Of a stretch of 64,000 bases of DNA, positions 1 to 9,679 are shown piece by piece. The notes beneath the pieces are model-generated. The model had not been told where the DNA came from. It searched no databases and worked only from the letters and a program-made list of their open reading frames with translations. How positions within the stretch are numbered: the first letter of the stretch is position 1; each line of letters begins with the position of its first letter. A program made the position numbers and the translations under genes. Origin of the DNA: Notospermus geniculatus (taxonomy: Eukaryota > Nemertea > Pilidiophora > Heteronemertea > Lineidae); NCBI GenBank assembly GCA_002633025.1, contig NMRB01001845.1, positions 6,748 through 70,747 of the forward strand, in the 5' to 3' direction.

Positions 1-240
1 AATTAAATACTACCATGGTAGTAAATAATTATTACCTAGGTAAGAATTAAATACTACCTAGGTAATAATTCGAATTATTACCTAGGTAAGAATTAATTAC
101 TACCATGGTAGTAAATAATTATTACCTAGGTAAGAACTAAATACTACCATGGTAGTAATATTTATTACCTAGGTAAGAATTATTTACTACCATGGTAGAA
201 AATATTTACTAGCATGGTAGTAAATAATTACAGCATGGTG
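1..240. repeat. Array of short palindromes
   Basis: Two perfect palindromic cores, TACTACCATGGTAGTA and TTACCTAGGTAA, alternate roughly every 28 bp, separated by AT-rich linkers (aataatt, gaattaaat). At least eight cores are visible and the last ones decay. The array runs off the left edge of the window, so its full length is unknown. No coding function is apparent. Confidence 0.85.
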
Positions 241-420
241 GATTTATGGCAGGGACGGCTTGCGATAATTGTATGCCAAAGCCACTGTACTGTTATCGAC
301 GTTACATATTGGCCTATACTCATTAGGCCTAGGCCTACATGTAGGCCTATCTCAAGCCGCCCGGCTGAACCAACAATCGACAATGACTGGTTCCGATTCC
401 TCTGGATCGCTTTACTTTAC

Positions 421-552
421 AACTAGACACAACCTGACTTTACAAGCAACTAGACATAATTTTACTTTACAATTTACTTTACAATAATTTACAAGCAACT
501 AGACATACATTTACTTAACTAGACACAACCTGACTTTACAAGCAACTAGACA
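421..552. repeat. Degenerate direct repeat
   Basis: The phrase CAAGCAACTAGACA recurs three times, interleaved with ACTTTACAA phrases and two copies of AACTAGACACAACC. This is a short, decayed tandem repeat with no reading frame of note. Confidence 0.6.
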
Positions 553-1007
553 CGACCGTAACACGATTTGCACGAATTATGTATTAATCGTTCACCATGC
601 ACGATTGTACATGTATACCCTTTAATAATCAAATGTAAATGCACACCTAATAAACTTGAATATTTCCCCAAATTTTCAGTGGATCAACTTTTTTGCTTTT
701 TACGGTGGAAGTGCGCAGATCTTTGTCGTTTACGTCAATTTGAGAACGGTCTACACCCGTGGGGTTTCAGATGAGACAACCCCCGGAGACAACCCTGTGG
801 ACGGACAATTTGTCGGACCGTTACTCAAAAATCCATACCCGTGAATGTTCACGTGATCCGGTGTTCGCGGCAATGACGTCGCGCCGCCTGTTTTCTGCCG
901 GCAAAATGGCCGCCCGTTACCGAAGCTACCATCTGACAGCACTCTCTAGCGGTAGCTTCGGGAACCAAAATGTGTTGGCGGTTGATGTTCATCTAGACAT
1001 ATTTGAC
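553..1007. other. No gene seen; one hairpin
   Basis: No coding sequence is recognised. A hairpin with 11-bp arms (ccgaagctacc at 920-930 and ggtagcttcgg at 951-961) is present, next to a YY1-like GCAAAATGGCCGCC. The stretch is moderately CpG-rich but no transcription start can be argued from sequence alone. Confidence 0.5.
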
Positions 1008-1106
1008 CATCCTTCAACAGCAGGGTTATTTCCCGCGCTCCTCTTCATCATTTACACAAACTGCGAGTGAAGAGGAGCGAGACCAAAGCCCTGCTATGGG
1101 AGGATG
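1008..1106. mobile_element. Foldback MITE, AGCAGGG family, copy 1
   Basis: Inverted arms: the left contains CATCCTTCAACAGCAGGG and GCTCCTCTTCAT; the right contains GAAGAGGAGCGAGACCA and CCCTGCTATGGGAGGATG. Related copies lie at 60092-60199 and, truncated, at 62849-62935. No transposase is encoded, so this is a non-autonomous hairpin element. Confidence 0.7.
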
Positions 1107-1388
1107 ATATTCGACTTGGAAATTAATCAGGTGTTGTTAGTCGCAGCTGCTTCGACATATTTTAGAATTCATTAGCCCATATAAAGTACATATGGGCAGT
1201 ATTAGCCCATATCACACACAAATATTCATCAGCCCGTTATAATACATGTATATCCAGTTATAGACAGAGTTGAACAGCAGTTCAGGATTTATACTAGATA
1301 TAACTCAAGTCAAACATTCCTTGTTATCTCGTGGCGTCCACACAGAATAGATCGGAGTCCGACTATGCCGTTGTAAAATGCCTGGAAT

Positions 1389-1575
1389 CAGTGCTCCACG
1401 TTTGAAATCTGTAGGAGTTCCTTAAAGGCTCGAGGAGAGCTGTTCACACACGTGAAATTTGATGGTCAGTTAGTTCAAGGAAGCCGAGGAGTGTGGGTAG
1501 TCGAGCGCCTCGGTGCAATTTTTGCGGGCGCACAAGGGCGCGAGTGTGATTGCGCCCGTCCTGTGTGAAGCACTG
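1389..1575. mobile_element. MITE with CAGTGCT termini, copy 1
   Basis: It begins CAGTGCTCCACG and ends GAAGCACTG, so the ends are inverted. Internally it shares CGTTTGAAATCTG, GCTCGAGGAGAGCTG and GTGATTGCGCCCGTC with a second copy at 20032-20242. No reading frame was found. The remaining sequence between 1107 and 2087 has no recognised gene. Confidence 0.65.
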
Positions 1576-2087
1576 CTGGAATGTGACCAGTTGGCTATTT
1601 GGTAGATTTTTTACCAGGATTTTCTTGAAAATTCACATGTGACCTGAGAAAAACTGTATCGGGACTCAAAATTTTCGAAATCGCCCAAGGGACTCGGTGT
1701 ACGTCAGACTGGTGGAACGGAGAGTAACGCCTCGTGAGTGAAACCGGAAAGACGGGAACCAGTTTACAGTTCTGTAGGCCTACGTAATAGGAGCTTTCAG
1801 CGAGTTGACCAATAGGTGTCACTACGGCCCAATTCAAGGCATATAGCGGACCCAGTCATTATTGATCGAGCAGCAATCACGTAGATTTTCCTGTACATTG
1901 GTCCGCTAGAACTGTGCTGCCATCTGTTGGCAATATGCGCGGCTGACTGCTCCTATTGCAGTGAAGTTCTCGGATACACAGGACTGGTCCGAGTCTGATC
2001 CTGAAGGATTTCGTACATGCGCCAATACAGTAACTGTACTCAGTCGTAAAATGTTGGCCGAGTTTGTCGATTTTCGCTAAATCCAAA

Positions 2088-2165
2088 ATGCCTGCAAGAA
2101 GAGGTGAGCTCAAAATTCGCTGGACCTACCTGAATCCGGATGGTGCACTAAAAATTTGCCAAGTG
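2088..2165 (+). CDS. MARVEL gene exon 1
   Basis: ATG at 2088 in context ATCCAAAATGCC; 26 codons ending QV, followed by donor GTAAGTG at 2166. It encodes the cytoplasmic N-terminus and the first few residues of helix 1. Confidence 0.75.
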
Positions 2166-5100
2166 GTAAGTGAAATTCTGGAAATTGGTGTCTTGGTGAC
2201 AATTCTGCAGCCCAGTGTATCTGGTGTACATGTTTGCTAAGTAGGCCCTGTACGACAAAAGATCACAGGCCTTCCTACAGCCCAGCGCGTTTTTCGCGCG
2301 CTCTTCAGCTATTGGCTGAAGAGACGCGGCCTGGCACGTGTTCGAGGCATGGCAAGCTTCTGATTGGCTCTTTGCACTTCTGGGGTGCAGACAGAGTTAA
2401 ACTAATGCGGGTGATCCACCGACTTTACGACGAGTTTACGATCAGTTGGCGACTTGTTCACGACGGGTTTGCGACTAGTTGACGACGAAAAATCGTGGCA
2501 GGTGGATCATCATTCACGATTCGTTCACGACGGGTTTGCGACTCGTTCACGACTGAAATTTGTTGACGACTAGTTTGCGACGAGTTTACGACGAGATCAA
2601 ACATGTTTGATTTGGTCGCAAACTAGTCGTCAACTCGTCGTAAAGTTTGCTCTGTAGCAGTATGTATTTTATCGGTGGATCAGCTTCAATGTCACGTCAT
2701 TTCTTTACGATCAGTTTGCGACTAGTTGACGACGAGTTGACGACATGTTCACGACTGCCGTCGTGAACAAGTCGTCAACTGATCGTAAACTCGTCGTCAA
2801 GTCAGTGGATCACCCGCATAAAGATCGGCCCAATGTTGCAGTGAAGTTCTAGCTTTTCGTAGTTTGGCTGTTGAGAAGCGGCCTGGCACGTGTGCGAGGC
2901 AGGGCAAGCTTCTGATTGGCTTGTTGGAGCTAAACATCGGCCCAATGGTGGGGTGTGTTGTGTAGCAGTGAAGCTCTAGCTCTTCGGCTATTGGCTGTTG
3001 AGACGCAGTGTGCACGGCACAGCATACTTCTGATTGGCTCCCTGCGAATCTGATCCACAGATCGAGATCAAGATCGCTATATGGGATTAATCATCCCTGG
3101 CTCTTCAGTCAGTCACATGGTACAGTAAGCTGTGGTGCCTTGTACCTTGTAACTTTGCAAGGGCAAGTAAAAGACCTCATCCAAGTGAGGAACATGAGTA
3201 GCTTGAGATGGCCTCTTCCGTACTTACCAGGGCCAATAATGCTTTGGCTTCGGCCCTGACGGAAAAATCTAATATCAGTGCTTGGCAAGAACATATTCAT
3301 ATTCATATTCATATTTATATTTTCATATTTATATTTTTTTTTTATTTTATTATATTTATATTTATATTTTCAGATACTTAATATCCTATGTTTGGTGATC
3401 ACAGCGGTCAGTTGGAACTCCGCTTGTATGGCGAGATCAAAAAAACATTCCAATTCCTTGGACGGCTGGGCCGAGTTTAGTTCCTGTTACTGGTCGGGAA
3501 AAATGATTCTGGTTGTTGCCGCCATTTTCTCCTTAGCAACGCCCGTGATGCTCCTCGCCTTCCTCTTCAGTGTTCCAGAGGTGATCGGAGGAAAGAAAAA
3601 GTGGACATCAATTGTAAGTTGCGTTTTCGCCGCTAGAGGGCGTATTGCTAGGCAGTGACATTATAAACCTGTCTATCTCGTCCCCAGTGTTTAGTTCGCC
3701 ATAGGTATAGACCCACTAAACACTGCCATGATTGGCGCCACAGTGAAGGACCATCAATAGACGGCGCAGTTTGACAGGGAGCCAATCATAAGCCATCACG
3801 ACAGGTTTTACCAACGCCGCCGTAAAACACTTTCTGATTGGCTAAGATACGTGTACAGAATGTACACTGTATATTCATACTCGCGGCAGATTCCCAGCGG
3901 GGATTCCCAGAATCGGACAACTAGCGCCATCTATTAGTGATACTTTGAGGATCGCATCAATGAAGCAGTTTCATAGCGCGGGTAACGTAGTGGGTAGCGG
4001 TTTGAAACTGCGAGTGGAGTTTAAAAACTGGAAGGCGTCCTTTCTCCCTTCTTTCCGTGCAAAAGAAATTTCCGCATTCACGATTCTTGTGTAGGTTCGT
4101 GACTTTCATTGATCTAATTTCGAGCCTTCGGTTCGTATTTCAGGATCTATTCCATGATGCCATAGCCGCAGTTTCGTACCTGGTCGCCTTCATTATCTCA
4201 TGTGTTTTCTCAAATGGCGGCTTCCAGATTATAATGCTAATTGTAAGTTAACTATATAGACCTTTCTAACAAGGATGGCGGTCTATCAGTTCTCACCTGC
4301 CATTCAATGGCTGACGGCACACTAAGCTGGTCAAGCAGGCTATGGGCACAGAGGTTTAGGTAAAGTAATTGTTTGAGACAGGCCCGTAGCAGCCGGGGGG
4401 GGGGGCGGAGGGTCCCAGGCCCCCCACTTTTTGTGTCAAAAATGCCTTGGCCCAAATGTCCATTTTATATGTCCACATTTTTGCTCTCAGATCCCAGGAA
4501 AATGCATCTAAAGCACTTAAATTGTCAATTTTTTTCTGGGGAGGACCCCCAGACCCCCCTTTGGGCTTCCACTTTCCGGTCCTGACCGCCTCTGCCGAGC
4601 TACGCACCCAACCTTTTTGTCAACCCTGGATCCGACCCTGCTAGGGACCCCCCACTCATCAGAGGGCTGCTACGGGCCTGTGAGAGGATGTGTTTGGTAG
4701 TGTTATATCATGCTTGGACAATGAATGGCCACGACGTCATGTGGAAGAACTAGTAGGCCACCATCTTTGTTGGAAAGGTCAATCTCTCAAACCTCTATTC
4801 ACGGTATGCGACCTCTTACCGGTATTTTGACTGCCGACGTAGAAGGAGACACCTAGCGGCAGCAATACGAACTACAATAAAACCATTACAAAATGTACGG
4901 CGCCGAGCTGTCGAGAAAATGTGTTCAACAACCGACCCAACATGGACAGGCGTGATTTTACTGATGTACAGATCATGTATGTTATTTTTTCCAGTGTTTC
5001 ACGCTGCTCGCGACCATTGCCTACGCTCTGAGTCTGCTCTTCTTGATAAGACACCAAAAACACGAGGAGCGAGAGCAACGAAAACGATCAGCTCAGGCGA

Positions 5101-5309
5101 GACGCCTGTCGCAGATTTCATCGGGGCAGGTGGCGACAGTCGCAGGGACAGGCGCGGCAGACCAGGGGGAAGGCGTAGGACGAGATGCAAGTCTTAGGCA
5201 GTCGGCTTGCCCGGCGCAGAATAAACCAGGGGAGACGATAGGCAAGCGTAGCATCAGCGAGACGCCTGCTGTGGAAACTCGCCGGGAGAGAAAGTGCGAC
5301 GCGCTATAG
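2088..5309 (+). CDS. MARVEL-domain four-transmembrane protein (complete, 4 exons)
   Basis: Four exons (2088-2165, 3374-3613, 4144-4242, 4995-5309) join in phase 0 at all three junctions, each intron having GTAAGT donors and AG acceptors, to give 243 residues. Predicted membrane helices lie at about residues 20-40, 70-94, 112-129 and 135-157, the spacing of MAL/plasmolipin/CMTM proteins. The lead-in GALKICQVI before helix 1 and DLFHDAIAAVSYL at helix 3 resemble MARVEL proteins. A first extracellular loop holds cysteines 45 and 64. The tail after residue 158 is hydrophilic, very basic at first (RHQKHEEREQRKR), then rich in Gly, Ser and Thr. Known relatives sort membranes or organise junctions and vesicles; the exact subfamily cannot be decided. 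The start is the first ATG in the only open frame leading to a clean donor. No clear AATAAA was found just after the stop. Confidence 0.8.
2296..3060. repeat. Tandem repeat of about 120 bp in MARVEL intron 1
   Basis: Three units share TTGGCTG-AGA-GC, GGCCTGGCACGTG and AAGCTTCTGATTGGCT (about 2296-2375, 2850-2935 and 2970-3045). A foldback element interrupts the array after the first unit. Each unit has inverted CCAAT boxes (ATTGG) and the first two have an E-box CACGTG. Confidence 0.65.
2405..2819. mobile_element. Foldback element of 11-bp units, copy 1
   Basis: Terminal inverted repeats ATGCGGGTGATCCAC (2405-2419) and GTGGATCACCCGCAT (2805-2819). The left end is a run of 11-bp units such as TTTACGACGAG, TTTACGATCAG, TTCACGACGGG and TTTGCGACTAG; the right end carries the same units in reverse orientation. 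It sits inside the tandem repeat of intron 1. A second copy is at 15849-16195. No protein is encoded. Confidence 0.8.
3085..3270 (+). mobile_element. SINE-like dispersed repeat, fragment 1
   Basis: Shares CCTGGCTCTTCAGTCAGTCA-type sequence, GGTGCCTTGTACCTTG, TTGCAAGGGCAAGTA and GTAGCTTGAGATGGCCTCTT with reverse-oriented copies at 23553-23810 and 24985-25115. The copy at 23553-23810 carries a tRNA-like B box, which this fragment lacks. Confidence 0.6.
3293..3372 (+). repeat. ATATTT/ATATTC microsatellite
   Basis: A run of ATTCAT and ATTTAT hexamers plus a T9 tract directly ahead of the exon 2 acceptor. Length variation here could affect splicing of that exon, but nothing in the sequence shows that it does. 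Confidence 0.8.
3374..3613 (+). CDS. MARVEL gene exon 2
   Basis: 80 codons between acceptor TTTTCAG (3367-3373) and donor GTAAGT (3614). It encodes the rest of helix 1, the first loop and helix 2. The AT-only microsatellite just upstream supplies the acceptor's pyrimidine tract. Confidence 0.8.
4144..4242 (+). CDS. MARVEL gene exon 3
   Basis: 33 codons between acceptor TTTCAG (4138-4143) and donor GTAAGT (4243). It encodes helix 3 and the start of helix 4. Confidence 0.8.
4259..4780. mobile_element. GACCTTTC-terminated element, interrupted copy
   Basis: Ends GACCTTTCTAACAAGGATGG and CCATCTTTGTTGGAAAGGTC form an inverted repeat. The reverse complement of 62232-62469 matches it along its length, except that this copy is split by a second element at 4378-4681. 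It lies in intron 3 of the MARVEL gene. Confidence 0.8.
4378..4681. mobile_element. Nested MITE with perfect 17-bp terminal inverted repeats
   Basis: ACAGGCCCGTAGCAGCC at 4378-4394 and its exact reverse complement at 4665-4681, flanked on both sides by GAG (4375-4377, 4682-4684), a likely 3-bp target duplication. The interior is rich in G and C runs and contains GGATCC-type phrases shared with repeats near 13962 and 49100. Confidence 0.85.
4995..5309 (+). CDS. MARVEL gene exon 4 (terminal)
   Basis: Acceptor TTTTTTCCAG precedes 4995; 104 codons then TAG at 5307-5309. It encodes the rest of helix 4 (CFTLLATIAYALSLLFLI) and the long basic C-terminal tail. Confidence 0.8.
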   Translation, partial: CFTLLATIAYALSLLFLIRHQKHEEREQRKRSAQARRLSQISSGQVATVAGTGAADQGEGVGRDASLRQSACPAQNKPGETIGKRSISETPAVETRRERKCDAL

Positions 5310-5320
5310 CAAAAGTGTCA

Positions 5321-5673
5321 CATGCGGCAACCGAGGAAAGGCCTAACGGCCATGCAACACACTAGGGCGTAGGCTGGGCCGAGCTTGGGGAAGTGCACAT
5401 TTTTGTGAAAACGGAACTCCTCTATGGTGAATGGTAACAAAGGTGTGTACGGGAGGGGGGTCTGGGGAGCCTCCCCCGAAAATTTTGGAATCTAGGTGCT
5501 CTGAGACGCAATTTCAGTGCTATTTACATGATTACAAGGTTGATTTTTTCTGCTTGCCAGAAAGCGGAACTCTTACTGCTGTGGGGAGGTGCACGTACAT
5601 ACAGTGCACCCCCCCCCCGCCTACGCCCCTGACATGCCGCAACCGAGGAAAGGGTTAATGGCCGTACAACACA
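5321..5673. mobile_element. G/C-run MITE between 41-bp direct repeats
   Basis: A 41-bp direct repeat (5321-5361 and 5633-5673, starting CATGC-GCAACCGAGGAAAG) brackets an insert whose ends are inverted: AGGGCGTAGGC (5364) and GCCTACGCCCCT (5619). The direct repeats are too long and diverged for a simple target duplication and may reflect an older local duplication. It lies directly behind the MARVEL stop codon and could carry that gene's 3' UTR. Confidence 0.55.
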
Positions 5674-6322
5674 ATAGCTGAAATGTGTGTCCCTGCAGAA
5701 TGACAATGGTAGTGGACAGCAGTGATAATAGTTGAGTAAACTGATGACCAATGATGATCACTTGTGACTAGCGCCTGCTTTTGTTGGAGCGGTCACAAGT
5801 CGTCCACAGAGTGCGCAGCGTAGATGAACAATGTGGACCATAGCCCACAACAACTATTCAAATGCAAGTGACATTCAGGTCTTGATCAATTTCCCACACA
5901 AAAGGGGTCCATTGTGTTGGATCTGGTTTCAGTGTGGTGCCCTCTATCGTAGTTATGATCCCCATTCAAACGCGGAATAATTTCTTCAATTTCTCGGTAA
6001 TTTCTCTGGATTTATCCAGGAAAAAACAAAAACGGTGATACACTGGATATTATGAAGCAAACCCGCGCTCAATTGAGTTCGAAACTGCCATATTTCTAAC
6101 CGAAGTATGACGGAAAGATCCGAAGTGTTACGATTGTGAAGAACCAAATCAACACAAATTGACATATATGATTTTACTAAACATGACGAAGAACAGTTTT
6201 CTATTACGTAGACCACATACATTGAATAACAGTTTACTAGACATGCGTCATTTCCGGTTAAATGACCTTAATGACGTTCGACCTTTACTCCGGAGGAAGA
6301 TCCAACAGGATTTCCTGTATCG
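5674..6322. other. No gene seen
   Basis: AT-rich sequence without a supported exon, RNA gene or clear repeat. Reading frames are short and have no family resemblance. Confidence 0.5.
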
Positions 6323-6331
6323 CACACAGAG

Positions 6332-6439
6332 TAGACTGGTTCCCGTCTTTGCCGCTGCACTCCCGCTGGCGCTCCCGTTCCGCTATACAGCGGAACAGGA
6401 ACGCCAGCGGGTGGAGCGGCAAAGACGGGAACCAGTCTA
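6332..6439. mobile_element. Mutator-like hairpin MITE, copy A
   Basis: Starts TAGACTGGTTCCCGTCTTTG and ends CAAAGACGGGAACCAGTCTA; the two halves are inverted over most of the element. Flanks CACACAGAG (6323-6331) and CGCGCAGAG (6440-6448) look like a 9-bp target duplication with two changes. It is one of a family of at least four in 9 kb. Confidence 0.85.
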
Positions 6440-6730
6440 CGCGCAGAGCTCCAATCGTCCTTGGTTTCCGCCGTACCTGTGACGTCATTTCCGGTCACGA
6501 GCGTTTTCGTCCACTAAGCCGGAAGTACTAAGACATATTTATGTATAGTATGAGCATATTGTCGCCATTTTGAAGAAAGTATAAAATATAAAGTTTATAT
6601 GATTGTTTAACAACATACGTATGAAAGTTAAGACACACGTGAACATTGTGGATTAATTACCGGTACATGTATTTGACAACAATAAATGACTCGATAAAAC
6701 GGAGAATTTTTTTTGTACGGTTGTTAAAAA

Positions 6731-6885
6731 AAGTTAAAGTTTGGGTTTATAGTCTGATATCAACAACGGGAGAGGTGTCATCCGACTTTACACTTTAACC
6801 CCAGTCTATCCTAAAACCTTTCAGTAGAACTCAGATGAGCTGCTCATTCAGCGCTACAATCTGAGCATTTCCGATCGGTACCCAT
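6731..6885. repeat. Dispersed 155-bp repeat, copy 1
   Basis: Shares AAGTTAAAGTTTG-GTTTATA, GAGGTGTCATCCGACTT, CCTTTCAGTAGAACTC and GCTGCTCATTCAGCGCTACA with 19829-19985 in the same orientation. Its nature (SINE, Helitron or other) is not evident. Confidence 0.75.
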
Positions 6886-6888
6886 TTA

Positions 6889-7244
6889 AGCCTCGCTTAT
6901 GTCGCCCTACGCTGTGATAGAAATAGCGTCAACAAGTTGCAACTGATATCTTATGTCGCCACCGACTAGAAAAATACCGATCGGTCGCAACTACCTGGAA
7001 CTAGTTTATCGCCGTCTTTTGAGTGCTTATGTCGACACTGATTTCTTTTGATTTTAAGTAAAACGTGCTGAAGTTGAACACGTGCGATTTTCTGGATCTG
7101 GATATTTGTAGTTTGCAACTAGTTACTCGCTGACGCCCGAGAGCTTATGTCACCTAGTAGTTGTGACTGATTAGTTCCAACTACGCGCCGATTATCAGTT
7201 GCCAACTAGTTCTGACTGTACGTAAGGGCGACATAAACGAGGCT
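6889..7244. mobile_element. Harbinger-like MITE with TTA target duplication
   Basis: AGCCTCGCTTATGTCGCCCT and AGGGCGACATAAACGAGGCT are inverted termini with one mismatch, flanked by TTA at 6886-6888 and 7245-7247. A 3-bp TWA duplication is typical of PIF/Harbinger elements. Inside, CTTATGTCGCC and AACTAGTT/AGTTGCAACT phrases repeat. Confidence 0.8.
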
Positions 7245-7732
7245 TTATGCAGGGTTCATTCGCACACGGATTTCGCTCAGACTCAGGTCCGTAAAAATTG
7301 ATCATATTCACGACTTTTGCGTTGTCGTATCCGCAAAAATAGGGGCAAACGGACTGAAAACGGATCTTCATATTGTGCAATAATATTGCACGTGGATACG
7401 CCCCTAAGCGCCCTGCAGGCAATCAGATTCTTCGACAGGTGTTTCGGTCCGTGTTACCGCCTGCCTGATTGGTTGAACGCTTTCAGACGCGTTGCTTACG
7501 CGCCAGTCTGTCACCGCCTTTAGACTGGTTTTGTAGCGGAGGGTCACAAATGACGTAGGATTTTTCAATTTCATTGTGTTTGTTCGAACTGCTTTTCTTC
7601 TGTCTCACCTTGACAATGTAAGGGGTCACTCAGTAAAATGTATTGTCACCTGATGTTATGTAATGTTTAGCCGAACTTTGCTGGTAAAAATAGAAACCGG
7701 GCGGTATGCTATTCACACTATTGTTGCCAGCC

Positions 7733-8615
7733 AAGATGAACGCTTGAACTTCAGATAGGCCTGTGTGTTTGGACTTGAAACACCGAATTTTGGACCGTTT
7801 GGATTTTCACTGATCTTCAGGAAGGAACGCAAACACGTGGAATATCATGGAAGGAATTCAAACTTAAGTGTTATCCCGTCAGCCAAAATGAACACTTTGA
7901 ACTTCAGATATTTGGACTTTCAACACCGAATTTTGGACCATAGTTGTGTTTGGACTGTCTCACTGATCTTCAGGAAGGAATGCTACAAGCACGTGCTGGA
8001 ATACACCGTGAAAGGAATTTACGCCAAATTGTTTTGTGCCAAAATGAACTCCAGATATGGTGAACGAATTTACATGAAGTGTTGTCAGCCAAAATTAGCA
8101 CTTTGAACTTTAGATACCGGTGTATCCATGAACGGAGTCCATGCTGATATCATGAACGGAGTCCATGCTGATATCATGAACGGAGTCCATGCTGATATCA
8201 TGAACGGAGTCCATGCTGATATCATGAACGGAGTCCACACTGATATCATTAACGGAGTCCGCACTGAAGTGTTGTCAGCGAAAATGAACACTATTGACTC
8301 CAGATATCGAGAAAAGGAATTCCCTCTAAAGTGTTGTTCGACAAAATAAACACTGTGGGCTTCAGATATCGAGAAAAGGAATTCCCTCTAAAGTGTTGTT
8401 CGACAAAATAAACACGGTGGGCTTCAGATATCGAGAAAAGGAATTCCCTCTAAAGTGTTGTTAGCCAAAATCAACACTACGGACTCAAAATATCGTGAGA
8501 GGAGTTTACACTAAAGTGCTGTTAGACAAAATAAACACTATGGATTCCAAATATCGTGAAGGGATTACTTTCTAAAGTGTTTTCAGCTAAAATGAACTGG
8601 ATGTACTTCGAATAT
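7733..8615 (+). repeat. Minisatellite of about 60-bp units, block 1
   Basis: Degenerate units read approximately CCAAAATGAACACT, TTGAACTTCAGATAT, GTGAAAGGAATTCAC and TAAAGTGTTGTCAG. A higher-identity run of 62-bp units occupies about 8279-8465. Translation gives short open stretches but no conserved protein, so coding is unlikely. The same family continues at 9680-10290. Confidence 0.8.
8126..8265 (+). repeat. 24-bp minisatellite inside the 60-bp array
   Basis: ATGAACGGAGTCCATGCTGATATC is repeated five to six times with few changes, an expansion of a sub-segment of the surrounding 60-bp unit. Confidence 0.85.
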
Positions 8616-8756
8616 CGTGGAAATAATTCACGGAGGCCCAAGATCGACATACGAACTAGCAATGAAAGTGGACGAGATCAGGATTCGTAGACAACAAAGA
8701 CACCTGAAATCAAGTTCAGAGGCGCTACATAATCCTGTAAGTACATTTTTTTCCTT

Positions 8757-9530
8757 TCCTGGTTCCAATACACAGTTTGCGAAATTAGCGGCCGCCATTT
8801 TGTTTCTGGATTTTGCCATTGCTCAGGCTTTTTCAATAGACAGGTTGCGAAAATAACGGCCGCCATTTTGTTTATGGAATTGGCCGAATTTTCGAACTTT
8901 TTCAAATATAATTCGAATGTATTTTATTAGCTGCTTGCTTGCTAAAATGTCTTTATGTAATTCTAGTGGCTTACTGTATGACCTTTCTTTTTTTGAACGC
9001 CTCTGACAGTGTAAAATCCCATTGAAAAACCGAAGCAATGTCAAAAAGTCCACAAAAACATGGCGGCCGCTAATTTCGCAACTTGTCTATAGACAAGTTG
9101 CGAAATTAGTGGCCGCCATCTTTTCTGTAGACTTTTGCCGTTGCTTGGGTTTTTTCAGTGGGATTTTGCACTGTCAGAGGTGTTCAAAGAAAGAAAGGCC
9201 ATACAGTAAGCCACTAGAATTGCATAAAGATATTTTAGCAAGCAAGCAGCTAATAAAATATATCCGAATTATATTTGAAAAAGTTCGAAAATTCGGCCAA
9301 GTCTACAAAAAAGATGGCGGCCGCTAATTTCGCAACCTGTCTATGGGATTTTGCATGTCAGAGGCTTTCAAAAAAAGAAAGGTCATATGGTAAGCCACTC
9401 AGAACTGCACAAAGTTATTTTAGCAAGCAAGCAGCGAATAAAATATATTCGAAATATATTTGAAAAATTCGAAAATTCGGCTAATTTCCACAAAAAATGG
9501 CGGCCGCTATTAACGCAAACTGTGTATCGC
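8757..9530. mobile_element. Cluster of inverted and direct copies of a GCGGCCGCCAT-ended element
   Basis: The centre ACTTGTCTATAGACAAGT (9081-9098) separates arms 8836-9089 and 9090-9344, which are inverted copies over about 255 bp. A partial copy precedes (8757-8835) and another follows (9345-9525). Each full copy ends in TTGCGAAATTAGCGGCCGCC. The copies share ATTTTAGCAAGCAAGCAGC and GGTCATA-GGTAAGCCACT. No transposase is encoded. Confidence 0.85.
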
Positions 9531-9679
9531 GACCGCGGGATGTTGACTGAATGACTGATGGGCCGTTGCCGTGTTTGGAAATAGAGTTTTGTGAGAAGGG
9601 TGTTGTGTCATGCTTCTTTGCATCTTACATGGTTCCTTATCAAAATTCACGTTTTGCCCCACGTTTCACGTTATATTTT

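Noticed and set aside
5321-5673. LTR retrotransposon remnant because of the flanking 41-bp direct repeats
   Set aside because: Direct repeats are too short, there is no primer-binding site or coding relic, and the insert has its own inverted ends.
8128-8349. Tandem 24-bp repeat as a repetitive peptide gene
   Set aside because: It is a sub-expansion of a clearly non-coding 60-bp minisatellite; both strands are open only because 24 is a multiple of three.
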